Shown here: positions 29,309-37,083 of the stretch, piece by piece
Position numbering within the stretch: position 1 is the first letter of the stretch
Layout: the number at the start of each line of letters is the position of its first letter
From: Acidobacteriota bacterium
Lineage (GTDB): Bacteria; Acidobacteriota; Terriglobia; Bryobacterales; Bryobacteraceae
Length of the DNA: 37,083 nt
Assembly (NCBI GenBank): GCA_016870995.1
Contig: VFZU01000054.1
Coordinates: 1-37,083, forward strand
Reading direction: 5' to 3'
Position numbers and translations under genes: made by a program
The notes under the pieces: model-generated
What the model was told of the DNA's origin: nothing
The model's database searches: none
What the model saw: only the letters and a program-made list of their open reading frames with translations

Positions 29309-30109
29309 CTAGGATTTTCCGAGCTTGACCAGCTCTTCGCGGATGACAGCGTTGTCGGGGTGGTCGGCGGCAAAGGCCTCGAGCATCTGACGGGTTTCTT
29401 TCATTCGCTTGTCTTTCTGATAGATGCTGGCGAGCATCATTTGGGCGAAAGGTTTTAAGTAGCGGCCGTCGCGTGCGCATTTCTCCATCAGCTCGATGCC
29501 CTTCTTTTTATCGCCGGTGGCCTGATCGATCTTCATGAGCCAGCGGATCACGAACGGGACGCTGCCAATGAGGTATTCGCTAAAGCCGCGGGTGAACCAG
29601 GCATCGTTCATGCTGCCGTCGATGGCCTGGAGCTGGAGGGCGTAATCCTGGCTGGCCTTGGCAGCGTAGTAGCTGTCCTTGTAGCGCTTTTCGACCAGAG
29701 CGGCGAAGTCGCGCTCGGCTCCGGTGGCGATGAGCAGGCCGAGCAAGGCGTTGGTGTCTTTGGGATTTTTCTTGAGAGCGTCGGTGCCGGCACCTTTGGC
29801 TTTGTTGAGGGCATCCTCAAAGTTCCGCTTGGCTTCGGCGCCGATGCGCTTGGCCTGCTCGCCTTTGACCTTTTCTTCTTTGAACATGTCCTTGTTGAAG
29901 ACTTGCAGGCGGTTCATTTCGCTGAACAAGTAGGAAGCGGCAAGGGAGGCGTGGCCGAGGGCATCGTAGGGATGCTTGTCTGAATAAGCACGCGCGACGC
30001 GCTGGCTTTCTTCGAACTGGAAACTGTAGAGGCGGTTGAATGCGTGTTCAACGGTGGCCTCCTGCGCCAGCAAGCTGCCGGCAATGAAGAACAGGGCAAT
30101 GCGGTTCAT
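29309..30109 (-). CDS. Exported TPR protein, second of tandem pair
   Basis: A 266-residue exported protein: signal peptide ('MNRIALFFIAGSLLAQ') followed by TPR-like helices. It shares layout and phrases with its upstream neighbour: 'HAFNRLYSFQFEESQRVARA' against 'QALNRMYNFDFAGADREMDR', and 'GFSEYLIGSVPFVIRWLM' against 'GMTEYMLGSVPFFVKWFV'. The pair therefore arose by tandem duplication. The start overlaps the first gene's stop by 4 nt (ATGA). No enzymatic motif is visible; a periplasmic binding or scaffold role is inferred. Confidence 0.72.
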   Translation of the reverse strand: MNRIALFFIAGSLLAQEATVEHAFNRLYSFQFEESQRVARAYSDKHPYDALGHASLAASYLFSEMNRLQVFNKDMFKEEKVKGEQAKRIGAEAKRNFEDALNKAKGAGTDALKKNPKDTNALLGLLIATGAERDFAALVEKRYKDSYYAAKASQDYALQLQAIDGSMNDAWFTRGFSEYLIGSVPFVIRWLMKIDQATGDKKKGIELMEKCARDGRYLKPFAQMMLASIYQKDKRMKETRQMLEAFAADHPDNAVIREELVKLGKS

Positions 30110-30915
30110 CGGAGTTTGGGTCGGAGTTTTTCGATTTCTTTCTTGAAGAGTGGATTCTCGGGGAAGTCCCGGCTGAGCTCGATTAGTCTGCTCTCGGCGT
30201 TCAACGGGCGCTTTTCGCGTACATCGATGATGGCTAATAACATCTTCGCAAATGGCCCGAGGTACTTGCCACGAGCCACCACACTATTCAGACGTTCGAT
30301 GGCGAGGTTCTTGTTTCCTTCGGCCTCTTCAAATCGAACAAACCACTTCACAAAGAAAGGGACGCTTCCGAGCATGTACTCTGTCATTCCCGTGGTGAGG
30401 TAAGCGTCGGTAAATGAGGGGTCGAGCTTCAATAACTTCACTGCGTGGGAGTGTGATTCTTTGGCGTAGGTGAGACTGCCCAAGTGCCGCTTCTCGATGA
30501 GGCTCATGTAATCGGTGATCAGGCCGGCGTCGAGGCAGAGGGCGAAGAGGGCGTTGCTGTCGTTGGGGGCAGAGGCCAGGCGGTTGCGGGCGATGGCTTT
30601 CGATTGCTCGATGGCGGCCATGAAGCGATCTTTGACTGCGTTGTCGGGGCTGAGTTTTTTCTTGTCGATGAGGCGCTTATCTTGCGTGAAGAATTCGCCT
30701 TCGAGAATTGCGAGCCGGTCGAGCTCGCGGAAGAGAAGGGATGCGGCGCGGAAGGTGAGGCCGAGTGGATCGGCGGGCTTTTCGGCGATGTAGCGATCCA
30801 TCTCGCGGTCGGCTCCGGCGAAGTCGAAGTTGTACATGCGATTGAGAGCTTGTTCAATCGAGGCGGCGGAGGCAGTGGAGATGAGACTAAGTAAACAGAC
30901 GCTCAAAAGTCTCAC
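30106..30915 (-). CDS. Exported TPR protein, first of tandem pair
   Basis: A 269-residue protein with signal peptide ('LLSVCLLSLISTASAAS') and TPR-like helices, e.g. 'PNDSNALFALCLDAGLITDY' and 'GPFAKMLLAIIDVREKRPLN'. It is paralogous to the next gene over its whole length. GTG 30915 lies 29 bp inside the end of glnE, so translation is probably coupled to glnE. Link to nitrogen control is only by position. Confidence 0.72.
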   Translation of the reverse strand: MRLLSVCLLSLISTASAASIEQALNRMYNFDFAGADREMDRYIAEKPADPLGLTFRAASLLFRELDRLAILEGEFFTQDKRLIDKKKLSPDNAVKDRFMAAIEQSKAIARNRLASAPNDSNALFALCLDAGLITDYMSLIEKRHLGSLTYAKESHSHAVKLLKLDPSFTDAYLTTGMTEYMLGSVPFFVKWFVRFEEAEGNKNLAIERLNSVVARGKYLGPFAKMLLAIIDVREKRPLNAESRLIELSRDFPENPLFKKEIEKLRPKLR

Positions 30916-33373
30916 GGGTTCTCTCCTGAACTGCGGCTAGTTCCGATTCGAGGTTGGTATGACGTGGTTTGGCCGGGAGCCAGCGGCCCAGCATGGAGGA
31001 AAGGGCTTCGCGGGCGGCGGCGGATTCGGGTGGCAAGTTGGTGTTCTGCCCGGTGTAGAGGCGCATGCCGTGATCGATGGCTCGATAGAGGAGCGCGGCA
31101 TCCATGAGGAAGGCGGCGTCATCCTGTTCGAGGTGGCCCATCTGTTCGACAACGTCGATTCTTTGTGGAGTGTTGAGGACCTTGAAGAAGATCCCTGCGC
31201 TTTTGAGGCGCAAGTAAAGCAGTAGAAAGTCGATGTCGTAGAAGCCTCCGCGACCGGCTTTGAGAGGGTTGTTGCGACCCTGTTCTTTTTCGAGGCGAGC
31301 GCGCATGTCGCTGAGTTGCTTCTTTGAGCGCTGGGATTGTCCGTAGCGGCGCCAGTCGACTTTCTGGAGTTCTTTGAGGAATTTTGTGGCGCGCTCGGTG
31401 TTGCCGGCGACGGCGCGGGCCTTCATGTAGGCGATGCCTTCCCAGGCCTCGGCATGCTGGGCGAAGTAGTCCATGTAAGTGCTCTCGGGCTGGACGAGGT
31501 CGCCTTCACGGCCGAAGGGACGGAGGCGGGCGTCGACGGTGAACATCATGCCGTCGCCCGTGTAGGCGGTGAGGAGTTCGATCATGCGGGCGGCGATGCG
31601 GGTCCAGAACTCAAGGGAGGCCTGTTCTTCGTCGGGAAGGATGAAGATGATGTCGGCGTCGCTGGCCAGATCGAATTCGCGCAAGCCGAGGCGACCGAGG
31701 GAGACGATCATCATGGGGTTCGAGACGTCGGCTTCGCCTTTGCTGATATCGAGGATGGCGAGCTCATAGCAGTGGGAGATGACGGCGTCGGCGAGATCGC
31801 TGTTGGCGGCGAGGGTTTCAAAGACGCCACGGCCGAGGATGAGACTTTCGCACTGGATGCGGAACATGCGGCGGCGGAAGGCTTTGCGGAGGCCCTGTTC
31901 GCCTTGCCAGGTGAAGGGTTCGTAGGGTGTGGAACGCATGGCGCGCAGCTCTTCGAGCCACTCGGGCTGGCGGATGAGTTCGTCGGTGAGATAGGGGCTG
32001 AGGGCGGCGAGTTCGCGGAGATCGGCGGGGTCGGCATCGAGTGAGCCCCAGCGGGCTTCGAGTTGTTCCTGGAGGCGTTCGAGCTGAACGCGGTTCTGAG
32101 GGTTGGAGGGCTGGTCGACGGGTGCCGAGGTGGGAACCTGGTGGCCGTAAATCACGCGGGAGTAGATGGATTCGACCGAGGCGAGGTGGGCCTTGAGGCG
32201 GTCGATCAGGCGGACGCCGGTGTTCTCGTGGCCGAGGTCGAGGGTGGGCATGCGGCGGGCGAGGTCTTCGATTTCCTCGAAGCTGTCGGGGAGGGTGTGC
32301 GTTTGTCGGTCCTCCATGATCTGGAGGCGGTGCTCGAGGTGGCGGAGGAAGACGTAGGCTTCGATGAGCGTTTCGTGTTCGGAGGAACTGATGAGGGTCT
32401 TATCGAAGAGGCGGGCGAGGCCGATCATGGTGCCGGTGGAGCGGACCCACCGCTCGCGGCCGCCGTGGAGGCGCTGGAGACACTGGACGAGGAACTCGAT
32501 GTCGCGGATGCCGCCGCGGGTGAGCTTGACGTCGATGGCGCCGCCGAGGAGCTTGCGATTGGCGAGTTTTTCGTTCCAGCGGATGCGGGTGGCGCTGACG
32601 GCTTCGATGGCGGAGAAGTCGGTTGTGGTGCGGTAGGTGAGGGGTTCGACGAACTGGATGAGGGCCTGGCCGGGTTCGGGCTCGCCGGCGGAGACGCGGG
32701 CCTTGATCATCATCTGGAGTTCCCAGTCGCGTGCGCGGAGGCGGTAGTAGTCGCGGGCGGCCTCCATTGAGGTGGCGATCTCGCCGAGGCTGCCTTCGGG
32801 GCGCAGGCGGAGATCGACCCGGTAGCAGATGCCTTCGGGGGTGTAGGCGCCGAGGAATTGAGTTTGGTGCTGTGCGAGTTTTTCGAAGAACTCCCGGTTG
32901 GTGAGTTTGACGGGGCCGGTGGTTTCGCCGCGGCCGCCGTAGATGTACATGAGGTCGATGTCGGAGCTGTAGTTGAGTTCGTTGCCGCCGAGTTTGCCGA
33001 GGGCCAGGATGGAACAGCCGCAGGGGCGGCCGTTCTCGAGGATGGGTTGGCCGAAGGTGGCCTCGGCCTCGGCGCGCAGTTTCTCGTAGGACCACTCAAG
33101 GATGGCGTCGGCGAGGGCGGAGACTTCTGCGGTGGTTTGAGAGAGGCTGGAATGGCCAAGGACATCGCGGAGGAGGATGCGGGTGAGGCAGCGGCGGCGG
33201 AAGGCGGCCAGGGCGAGGTTGGTGAAGGAGAGAGTTTCGAGCAGGTTGCGGAAGTCGTGGGCTTCGAAAGCGCGATCGAGTTGGATCCCAACGAGCCAAT
33301 CGGGGTGTTGCCGCACTTCTTCGAACAGAATGCGGCTGTGGTGCTTCAGGATTTCTTCGTAGGAACGGAGCAA
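30887..33373 (-). CDS. glnE: Glutamine synthetase adenylyltransferase/deadenylase GlnE
   Basis: An 828-residue GlnE with both nucleotidyltransferase domains. The first (deadenylylation) has 'LALGKLGGNELNYSSDIDLM', with Ser-Ser-Asp at 136-138 where Gly-Ser-Asp is usual. The second (adenylylation) has 'SLGRLGLREFDLASDADIIF', Asp pair at 572 and 574. Conserved 'LRPEGSLG', 'RGGIRDIEFLVQCLQ' and 'RLRPFGREGDLV' are present. It is over 100 residues shorter than the E. coli protein (946), about 35 of them before the first domain. GlnE switches glutamine synthetase on and off in response to PII and glutamine. TTG 33373 is the likely start, three bases after the MOSC stop. Confidence 0.93.
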   Translation of the reverse strand: MLRSYEEILKHHSRILFEEVRQHPDWLVGIQLDRAFEAHDFRNLLETLSFTNLALAAFRRRCLTRILLRDVLGHSSLSQTTAEVSALADAILEWSYEKLRAEAEATFGQPILENGRPCGCSILALGKLGGNELNYSSDIDLMYIYGGRGETTGPVKLTNREFFEKLAQHQTQFLGAYTPEGICYRVDLRLRPEGSLGEIATSMEAARDYYRLRARDWELQMMIKARVSAGEPEPGQALIQFVEPLTYRTTTDFSAIEAVSATRIRWNEKLANRKLLGGAIDVKLTRGGIRDIEFLVQCLQRLHGGRERWVRSTGTMIGLARLFDKTLISSSEHETLIEAYVFLRHLEHRLQIMEDRQTHTLPDSFEEIEDLARRMPTLDLGHENTGVRLIDRLKAHLASVESIYSRVIYGHQVPTSAPVDQPSNPQNRVQLERLQEQLEARWGSLDADPADLRELAALSPYLTDELIRQPEWLEELRAMRSTPYEPFTWQGEQGLRKAFRRRMFRIQCESLILGRGVFETLAANSDLADAVISHCYELAILDISKGEADVSNPMMIVSLGRLGLREFDLASDADIIFILPDEEQASLEFWTRIAARMIELLTAYTGDGMMFTVDARLRPFGREGDLVQPESTYMDYFAQHAEAWEGIAYMKARAVAGNTERATKFLKELQKVDWRRYGQSQRSKKQLSDMRARLEKEQGRNNPLKAGRGGFYDIDFLLLYLRLKSAGIFFKVLNTPQRIDVVEQMGHLEQDDAAFLMDAALLYRAIDHGMRLYTGQNTNLPPESAAAREALSSMLGRWLPAKPRHTNLESELAAVQERTRETFERLFT

Positions 33374-33376
33374 GGG

Positions 33377-33850
33377 CTAGACGACCTGGGCTAACAGCGA
33401 AATTTTATCATCGGGGAAAAGCGGCCCGGCCTTGAGGACGCGGGCATACCAGCCGCCACGGCCTTCGAGTTTGAGGAGTTTTTGGATCTTTCCGAGGCCC
33501 TCACGGTTGTAGACGTCGAGGGTGCGGCAGGGCTCACGGAGTTTGGTGAGTTCGATCTCGCAGCTTTGGCCAAGGCGGAACTGCTGGCCAGAGGCGAGGC
33601 GGCTGTAATCAAGGCCGGAGGTGGTGAGGTTTTCACCGAGCGCGCCGGGGTAAAGCTGGTAGCCGAGGGCGTTGAGTTCTTCGATGACTTCTTTGCCGAT
33701 GAGGAGGAGGGCCTGTTTGGGGCCGCCATGGTATTTGGGATGGGCCCAATCGTCGCCCTCGAGGCCGAGAGGGGTGAGGTTGGCGGAGAGGAGGGATCGT
33801 TTTGGGATTCCGCCGCGGGAAGTATTCAGCTGACTTATTACAGCGTGCAT
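33377..33850 (-). CDS. MOSC-domain protein
   Basis: A 157-residue MOSC-fold protein: 'GIPKRSLLSANLTPLGLEGD', 'HPKYHGGPKQALLLIGKEVI', 'YPGALGENLTTSGLDYSRL' and 'LREPCRTLDVYN'. The Cys in the last motif matches the conserved sulfur- or Mo-binding cysteine of the family. MOSC proteins of the YiiM type reduce N-hydroxylated compounds with molybdenum cofactor; the substrate here is unknown. ATG 33850 has GGAAA upstream; the open frame further upstream runs into the glnA control region and is not coding. It is the first gene of the operon containing glnE. Confidence 0.83.
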   Translation of the reverse strand: MHAVISQLNTSRGGIPKRSLLSANLTPLGLEGDDWAHPKYHGGPKQALLLIGKEVIEELNALGYQLYPGALGENLTTSGLDYSRLASGQQFRLGQSCEIELTKLREPCRTLDVYNREGLGKIQKLLKLEGRGGWYARVLKAGPLFPDDKISLLAQVV

Positions 33851-33922
33851 AAAGATGTTTCCATTATCCGAATCAATCGACTCGATAAAAACAAAGCATT
33901 GGGTTTGAAAGGCCGCAGTTGC

Positions 33923-33952
33923 TTGGATTTGGGCAATTCGACGGACTATAAT
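33923..33952 (+). promoter_or_regulatory. Likely sigma-70 promoter of glnA
   Basis: A perfect -10 box TATAAT lies at 33947-33952, with TTGGAT at 33923-33928 eighteen bases upstream as a partial -35. It is 122 bp before the glnA start in the 223-bp gap between the divergent MOSC and glnA genes. No sigma-54 (-24/-12) element was seen. Confidence 0.5.
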
Positions 33953-34073
33953 CGAGCATCGGCCCTGTGCCGAGGTTTGTCTATGGTTGGGTTTCCGAAC
34001 CCGGGTTCTGAGTCTCCGTTGACTCGCCGTCCGCTCAACAGCCAGCATCCTATCTACTCAATCGAGGGAATGA

Positions 34074-35504
34074 ATGTCGAACGAATTGCGTAATTTTTTA
34101 TCGCTCTCCTATGGGGAGTTAGAAGACCTCAATCTGATGGCCAAAGAGCAGCGCAAGAATCGCGTCTCGCCGGAAGTGATCCAAGAGGAACGTCTTAAGT
34201 ATCTGACCGATGAGAAGCGGATCAAGGCCGTCACGGTTTTGTTCAGCGATCTCGAAGGCCGGCTGCACATGCTCGACTATGACAAGAAGTTCTTGATCAA
34301 TAGCTGGGACAACCTAACGTTCGACGGTTCTTCCATCCGCGGGTTTACGGCTCAGCGAGAGAGCGATCTCCGTCTGTCGATGGACTGGAGCGCATTTTAT
34401 TGGGGTCCGGCCGATATCTTCGGTTCGGGCAAAGTGCTTTTGTTTAGCGAAGTCATCGATAAGGACGGTTCGCCTTATGGCGCTGACATCCGTGGCGTGC
34501 TGAAGCAGTATGCCAAGGGCCAGTTCCAGAAGAACGGCTATACGCTGAACGCGGCGAACGAAATTGAAGGTTTCCTGTTTGAAGGTACCGACGCAGAGCG
34601 CAAGTATCATCAGACCGGCAGCTTCAAGTATGTGAACACTGGTGGTTATTACCACTCGCTGCCTGGCGATCCGCTGCGTACGTTTATCGACACCTGCGCC
34701 GAAGTGCAGCGTGCGATGGGCTTCCAGAACGAGAAGGATCACCCGGAAGTTGCGCCGTCGCAGTTTGAAATCAACTACATGTACGGCGACGTGGTGGCGG
34801 CGGCGGATCAGATTCAGATCTACAAGCTGATCGCGCGTCAGGTGGCGACGAAGATGGGGCTGACGGCGAGCTTCTTGCCGAAGCCGGTTGTGGGCGTGAA
34901 CGGCAACGGCATGCACACGAACGTTTCGATCACCAAGGGCGGCAAGAACATCTTCTACGACGCCAAGGGCGAGGAGAACATGAGCAAGACTGCATGGCAG
35001 TTTATTGACCGCATCCTGACCCATGGCAATGACATTTGCCTGCCGCTGAATGCGAGTGTAAACGCTTATCGTCGTCTCGACCCGCACTTCGAAGCTCCGA
35101 ACCAGATCAAGGCTTCGGCGACGGATCGCGGCTCGATGGTGCGCATCCCGATTGGCAATGAGAAGAGCTCGCGCGTTGAAGTTCGCTCGGTGGGCCCGGA
35201 CGCTAACCCGTACATGGTGCTGTACACCGTGTTCAAGACCGGTCTTGACGGCGAGATCGCCAAGATCAAGAACTTGCGTCAGGCGGACCGCTATCTGCCG
35301 GACAACATCTATACGGCGATCGAGAACTTCCGTGCAGCAAGCTGGACGACGGAGCTGTTCGGAGCGGATGTGAAGGGCCGGTTCGCCGACCTGAAGCAGG
35401 CTTCGGCGGATCGTTGCCCGCGGTTGCTGGGCACGGCTGTGAAGGCACCGGAAGTGCAGTATCACCACGAAGTCTACAACCAATACCTGTGGAACCAGTT
35501 CTAA
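34074..35504 (+). CDS. glnA: Type I glutamine synthetase
   Basis: A 476-residue glutamine synthetase, making glutamine from glutamate, ammonia and ATP. Seen are 'NLTFDGSSIRGFTAQRESDL', the metal/ATP motif 'PEVAPSQFEINYMYGDVVAA', 'VNGNGMHTNVSI', 'SVNAYRRLDPHFEAPNQIKA' and the arginine-rich 'RIPIGNEKSSRVEVRSVGPD'. An N-terminal extension of about 45 residues precedes the first domain. The adenylylation loop NLYDLP of the E. coli enzyme is absent; the equivalent region reads 'QADRYLPDNIY' (403-413). GAGGGA at 34064-34069 supports ATG 34074. A strong terminator follows. Confidence 0.94.
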   Translation: MSNELRNFLSLSYGELEDLNLMAKEQRKNRVSPEVIQEERLKYLTDEKRIKAVTVLFSDLEGRLHMLDYDKKFLINSWDNLTFDGSSIRGFTAQRESDLRLSMDWSAFYWGPADIFGSGKVLLFSEVIDKDGSPYGADIRGVLKQYAKGQFQKNGYTLNAANEIEGFLFEGTDAERKYHQTGSFKYVNTGGYYHSLPGDPLRTFIDTCAEVQRAMGFQNEKDHPEVAPSQFEINYMYGDVVAAADQIQIYKLIARQVATKMGLTASFLPKPVVGVNGNGMHTNVSITKGGKNIFYDAKGEENMSKTAWQFIDRILTHGNDICLPLNASVNAYRRLDPHFEAPNQIKASATDRGSMVRIPIGNEKSSRVEVRSVGPDANPYMVLYTVFKTGLDGEIAKIKNLRQADRYLPDNIYTAIENFRAASWTTELFGADVKGRFADLKQASADRCPRLLGTAVKAPEVQYHHEVYNQYLWNQF

Positions 35505-35516
35505 ACTGGACCCGCG

Positions 35517-35548
35517 AAAAGGCCCCGGCGGAAGCCGGGGCCTTTTTT
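35517..35548 (+). terminator. Strong Rho-independent terminator after glnA
   Basis: GGCCCCGGC 35521-35529 pairs perfectly with GCCGGGGCC 35534-35542 across a GGAA loop, followed by TTTTTT 35543-35548. The preceding AAAA (35517-35520) extends the stem and supplies a T-run on the other strand. It therefore can serve both glnA and the convergent glnB. Confidence 0.93.
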
Positions 35549-35567
35549 ATTTTGTGGTGGATGGTGG

Positions 35568-35906
35568 CTAGAGGGCGCTGGCACCGCGGTCGCCATTGCG
35601 GATGCGGATGGCTTCCGCGACATCGTAGACGAAGATCTTACCGTCGCCGATCTTGCCGGTGCGGGCCGCTTTGATGATGGCATCGAGGACTTCGTCGAGG
35701 CGTTCGGCGGGGATGACGACTTCGACCTTGATCTTGGCGAGCAGATCGACCTTGTACTCCTGGCCGCGGTAGACCTCGGTGTGGCCCTTTTGGCGACCGT
35801 GGCCGCGGACTTCGGTGATGGTCATGCCGTCGACGCCAATGCCCTTGAGGGTCTCCTTCACTTCTTCGAGCTTGAAGGGTTGGATGACTGCTTCGAGTTT
35901 TTTCAT
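35568..35906 (-). CDS. glnB: Nitrogen regulatory protein PII (GlnB/GlnK)
   Basis: A 112-residue PII protein starting 'MKKLEAVIQPFKLEEVKETL'. The T-loop 'GRQKGHTEVYRGQEYKVDLL' keeps Tyr46 and Tyr51; Tyr51 is the usual uridylylation site. The B- and C-loops are present ('ARTGKIGDGKIFVYDVAEAI' and 'IRIRNGD'). PII senses ATP/ADP and 2-oxoglutarate, gates AmtB and controls GlnE. It follows amtB by 20 bp with AGGAAG before the start, so the pair is cotranscribed; by position it could be called glnK. Confidence 0.94.
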   Translation of the reverse strand: MKKLEAVIQPFKLEEVKETLKGIGVDGMTITEVRGHGRQKGHTEVYRGQEYKVDLLAKIKVEVVIPAERLDEVLDAIIKAARTGKIGDGKIFVYDVAEAIRIRNGDRGASAL

Positions 35907-35926
35907 GATGTGCTTCCTGTCTATTT

Positions 35927-37083
35927 TCAGCCTTCCAGCGAGTAGCCTTCTTCACCATGCTGGCTCAGATCGAGACCTTCGATCTCATCCTGGGTGCTAA
36001 CTCTCACTCCGCCGCAGACGATATCACAGATTTTGAGGATGATGAGAGTGCCAACGATTGCGATGCCCCAGGCGATGGCGACGCCGATGGCCTGATTGAG
36101 AATCTGGCCCACGTTGCCGTCGACCACGCCGCCCTTACCTTCGGCAATGGCACCATTGACGGCTTTGGTCGCGAAAAAGCCTGTGAGGAGAGCACCGAGG
36201 GTGCCGCCTGCGCCGTGGACGCCAAAGGCATCGAGGGAGTCGTCATAGCCGAACATGGCTTTGACCTTGACGACCATGAAGTAGCAGAACATGCCGCCAA
36301 TGAAGCCCATGAGGAGGGCGGAGCCGGGGGTGACGAAGCCGGAGGCGGGAGTGATGACGACGAGGCCGGCGACGGCGCCGGAGATGGCTCCAAGGACGGT
36401 GGCCTTGGAGTGAAACCATTCCATGAGAGACCAGCCGAGAGCTGCGGCGGCAGCGCCGAAGTGAGTGGTGACGAAGGCGGCGGAGGCGAGGCTGCCAGAG
36501 CTGAGGGCGCTACCGGCATTGAAACCGAACCAGCCGATCCAAAGCATGCAGGCGCCGATGAAGCTAAGGACAAGAGAATGAGGCTTCATGGGTTCGCTGC
36601 CGTAGCCGACGCGTTTTCCCATATAAATTGCGCAGACCAGAGCCGACACACCAGAGGTGATGTGGACGACTGTGCCGCCGGCGAAATCATAACAAGGGAT
36701 GGAACCACCCAGGAAGGCATTGAGAAGGCCGCCCTTGCCCCAGACCATGTGGGCCATGGGGAAATAGACGAGCAGGGACCAGAGAGTCATGAACAAGACC
36801 ATTGCGTTGAATTTCATGCGCTCCGCGAAAGCGCCTGTGATGAGGGCAGGTGTGATGATGGCGAACATCAACTGGAACATCATCCAGGTTTGGTGAGGGA
36901 TGGTGGCGGCGTAGTCGGGCATGGGGTCGGCGCCGACGCCGGCGAGCATGAAGTAACGGAGGTCGCCGATGAAAGGGCTACCCTCCCCGAAGCTCAAGCT
37001 ATAGCCCACGAAGGCCCAGAGGACTGTGGCGAGTGCCATCAGGATGAAGCTCTGCATCATCGTGGCAAGGACATTCTTTTTGC
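35927..37083 (-). CDS. amtB: Ammonium transporter AmtB (5' end outside window)
   Basis: An Amt/MEP/Rh ammonium channel. The frame continues past the first Met in view (37060) to the window edge, reading 'KKNVLAT' ahead of 'MMQSFILMALATVLWAFVGY', so the gene is cut. Conserved motifs are 'FAIITPALITGAFAERMKF', 'FAGGTVVHITSGVSALV' (first pore His) and 'LDAFGVHGAGGTLGALLTG' (second pore His). The C-terminal tail 'STQDEIEGLDLSQHGEEGYS' is the typical cytosolic region that responds to PII. Order is amtB then glnB on the minus strand, the reverse of the common glnK-amtB order. Confidence 0.94.
   Translation of the reverse strand, partial: KKNVLATMMQSFILMALATVLWAFVGYSLSFGEGSPFIGDLRYFMLAGVGADPMPDYAATIPHQTWMMFQLMFAIITPALITGAFAERMKFNAMVLFMTLWSLLVYFPMAHMVWGKGGLLNAFLGGSIPCYDFAGGTVVHITSGVSALVCAIYMGKRVGYGSEPMKPHSLVLSFIGACMLWIGWFGFNAGSALSSGSLASAAFVTTHFGAAAAALGWSLMEWFHSKATVLGAISGAVAGLVVITPASGFVTPGSALLMGFIGGMFCYFMVVKVKAMFGYDDSLDAFGVHGAGGTLGALLTGFFATKAVNGAIAEGKGGVVDGNVGQILNQAIGVAIAWGIAIVGTLIILKICDIVCGGVRVSTQDEIEGLDLSQHGEEGYSLEG

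Noticed and set aside
31337-33394. Acidic plus-strand ORFs opposite glnE
   Set aside because: They are antisense to both GlnE catalytic domains and have Gly/Glu/Ala-rich composition typical of shadows.
1-37083. tRNA, rRNA or CRISPR arrays
   Set aside because: No cloverleaf-like segment, rRNA core sequence or regularly spaced repeat array was seen; the tandem repeats present are decayed gene ends or operator-like repeats.

Overview
The window looks like a chromosomal segment of a soil Acidobacteriota, probably near Bryobacterales/Solibacter. This rests on three things: the Oar-like TonB-dependent receptor with an N-terminal carboxypeptidase-regulatory domain, the 'STGP...GKA' hypothetical protein, and moderately high GC with very tight gene packing. 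It is a family-level inference; no marker was searched.

Layout. (1) 1-5003 is an accessory mosaic. It holds a higBA toxin-antitoxin pair, a tandem pair of membrane-anchored TPR genes (the second broken by an in-frame TGA), an intact hicAB pair and an STGP-family gene. Between them lie decayed duplicates of a TetR-like 3' end, the hicB 3' end, the STGP gene and the hicA upstream region. (2) 5047-10489 is a plus-strand run: TonB-dependent receptor, rsmG, aroB and menG/ubiE, all overlapping. It is followed by several decayed tandem copies of the ubiE 3' end (to about 11148). (3) 11113-20497 holds cell-envelope and general genes: an OmpA-like coiled-coil protein, a short-chain dehydrogenase, an OpgC-like membrane protein, a GDYXXLXY/DUF2157 pair, two CPBP membrane proteases, a STAS protein, an HELGH metalloprotease-like protein, a lipoprotein beta-propeller and a small exported protein. 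(4) 20494-23829 holds rsmE, ruvA, ruvB and a beta-propeller phytase.

(5) 23830-26088 is an island between the phytase gene and dps. It begins with an IS6-family transposase remnant directly after the phytase stop codon. It carries a TIR-domain gene with two overlapping small ORFs, and ends with a second copy of the last 13 codons of the phytase gene. The two copies differ only at synonymous positions. This is the most interesting part of the window: a candidate TIR defence module at a phytase 3' end.

(6) 26116-33850 holds dps, a radical-SAM anaerobic sulfatase-maturase-like gene, and a minus-strand operon (MOSC protein, glnE, two paralogous TPR proteins, an exported protein, a PHP phosphoesterase). 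(7) 34074-37083 holds glnA with a clear terminator, then convergent amtB-glnB. GlnE, GlnA, PII and AmtB together make a nitrogen-assimilation locus, but this GlnA lacks the usual tyrosine motif that GlnE adenylylates.

No rRNA, tRNA or CRISPR array was recognised.
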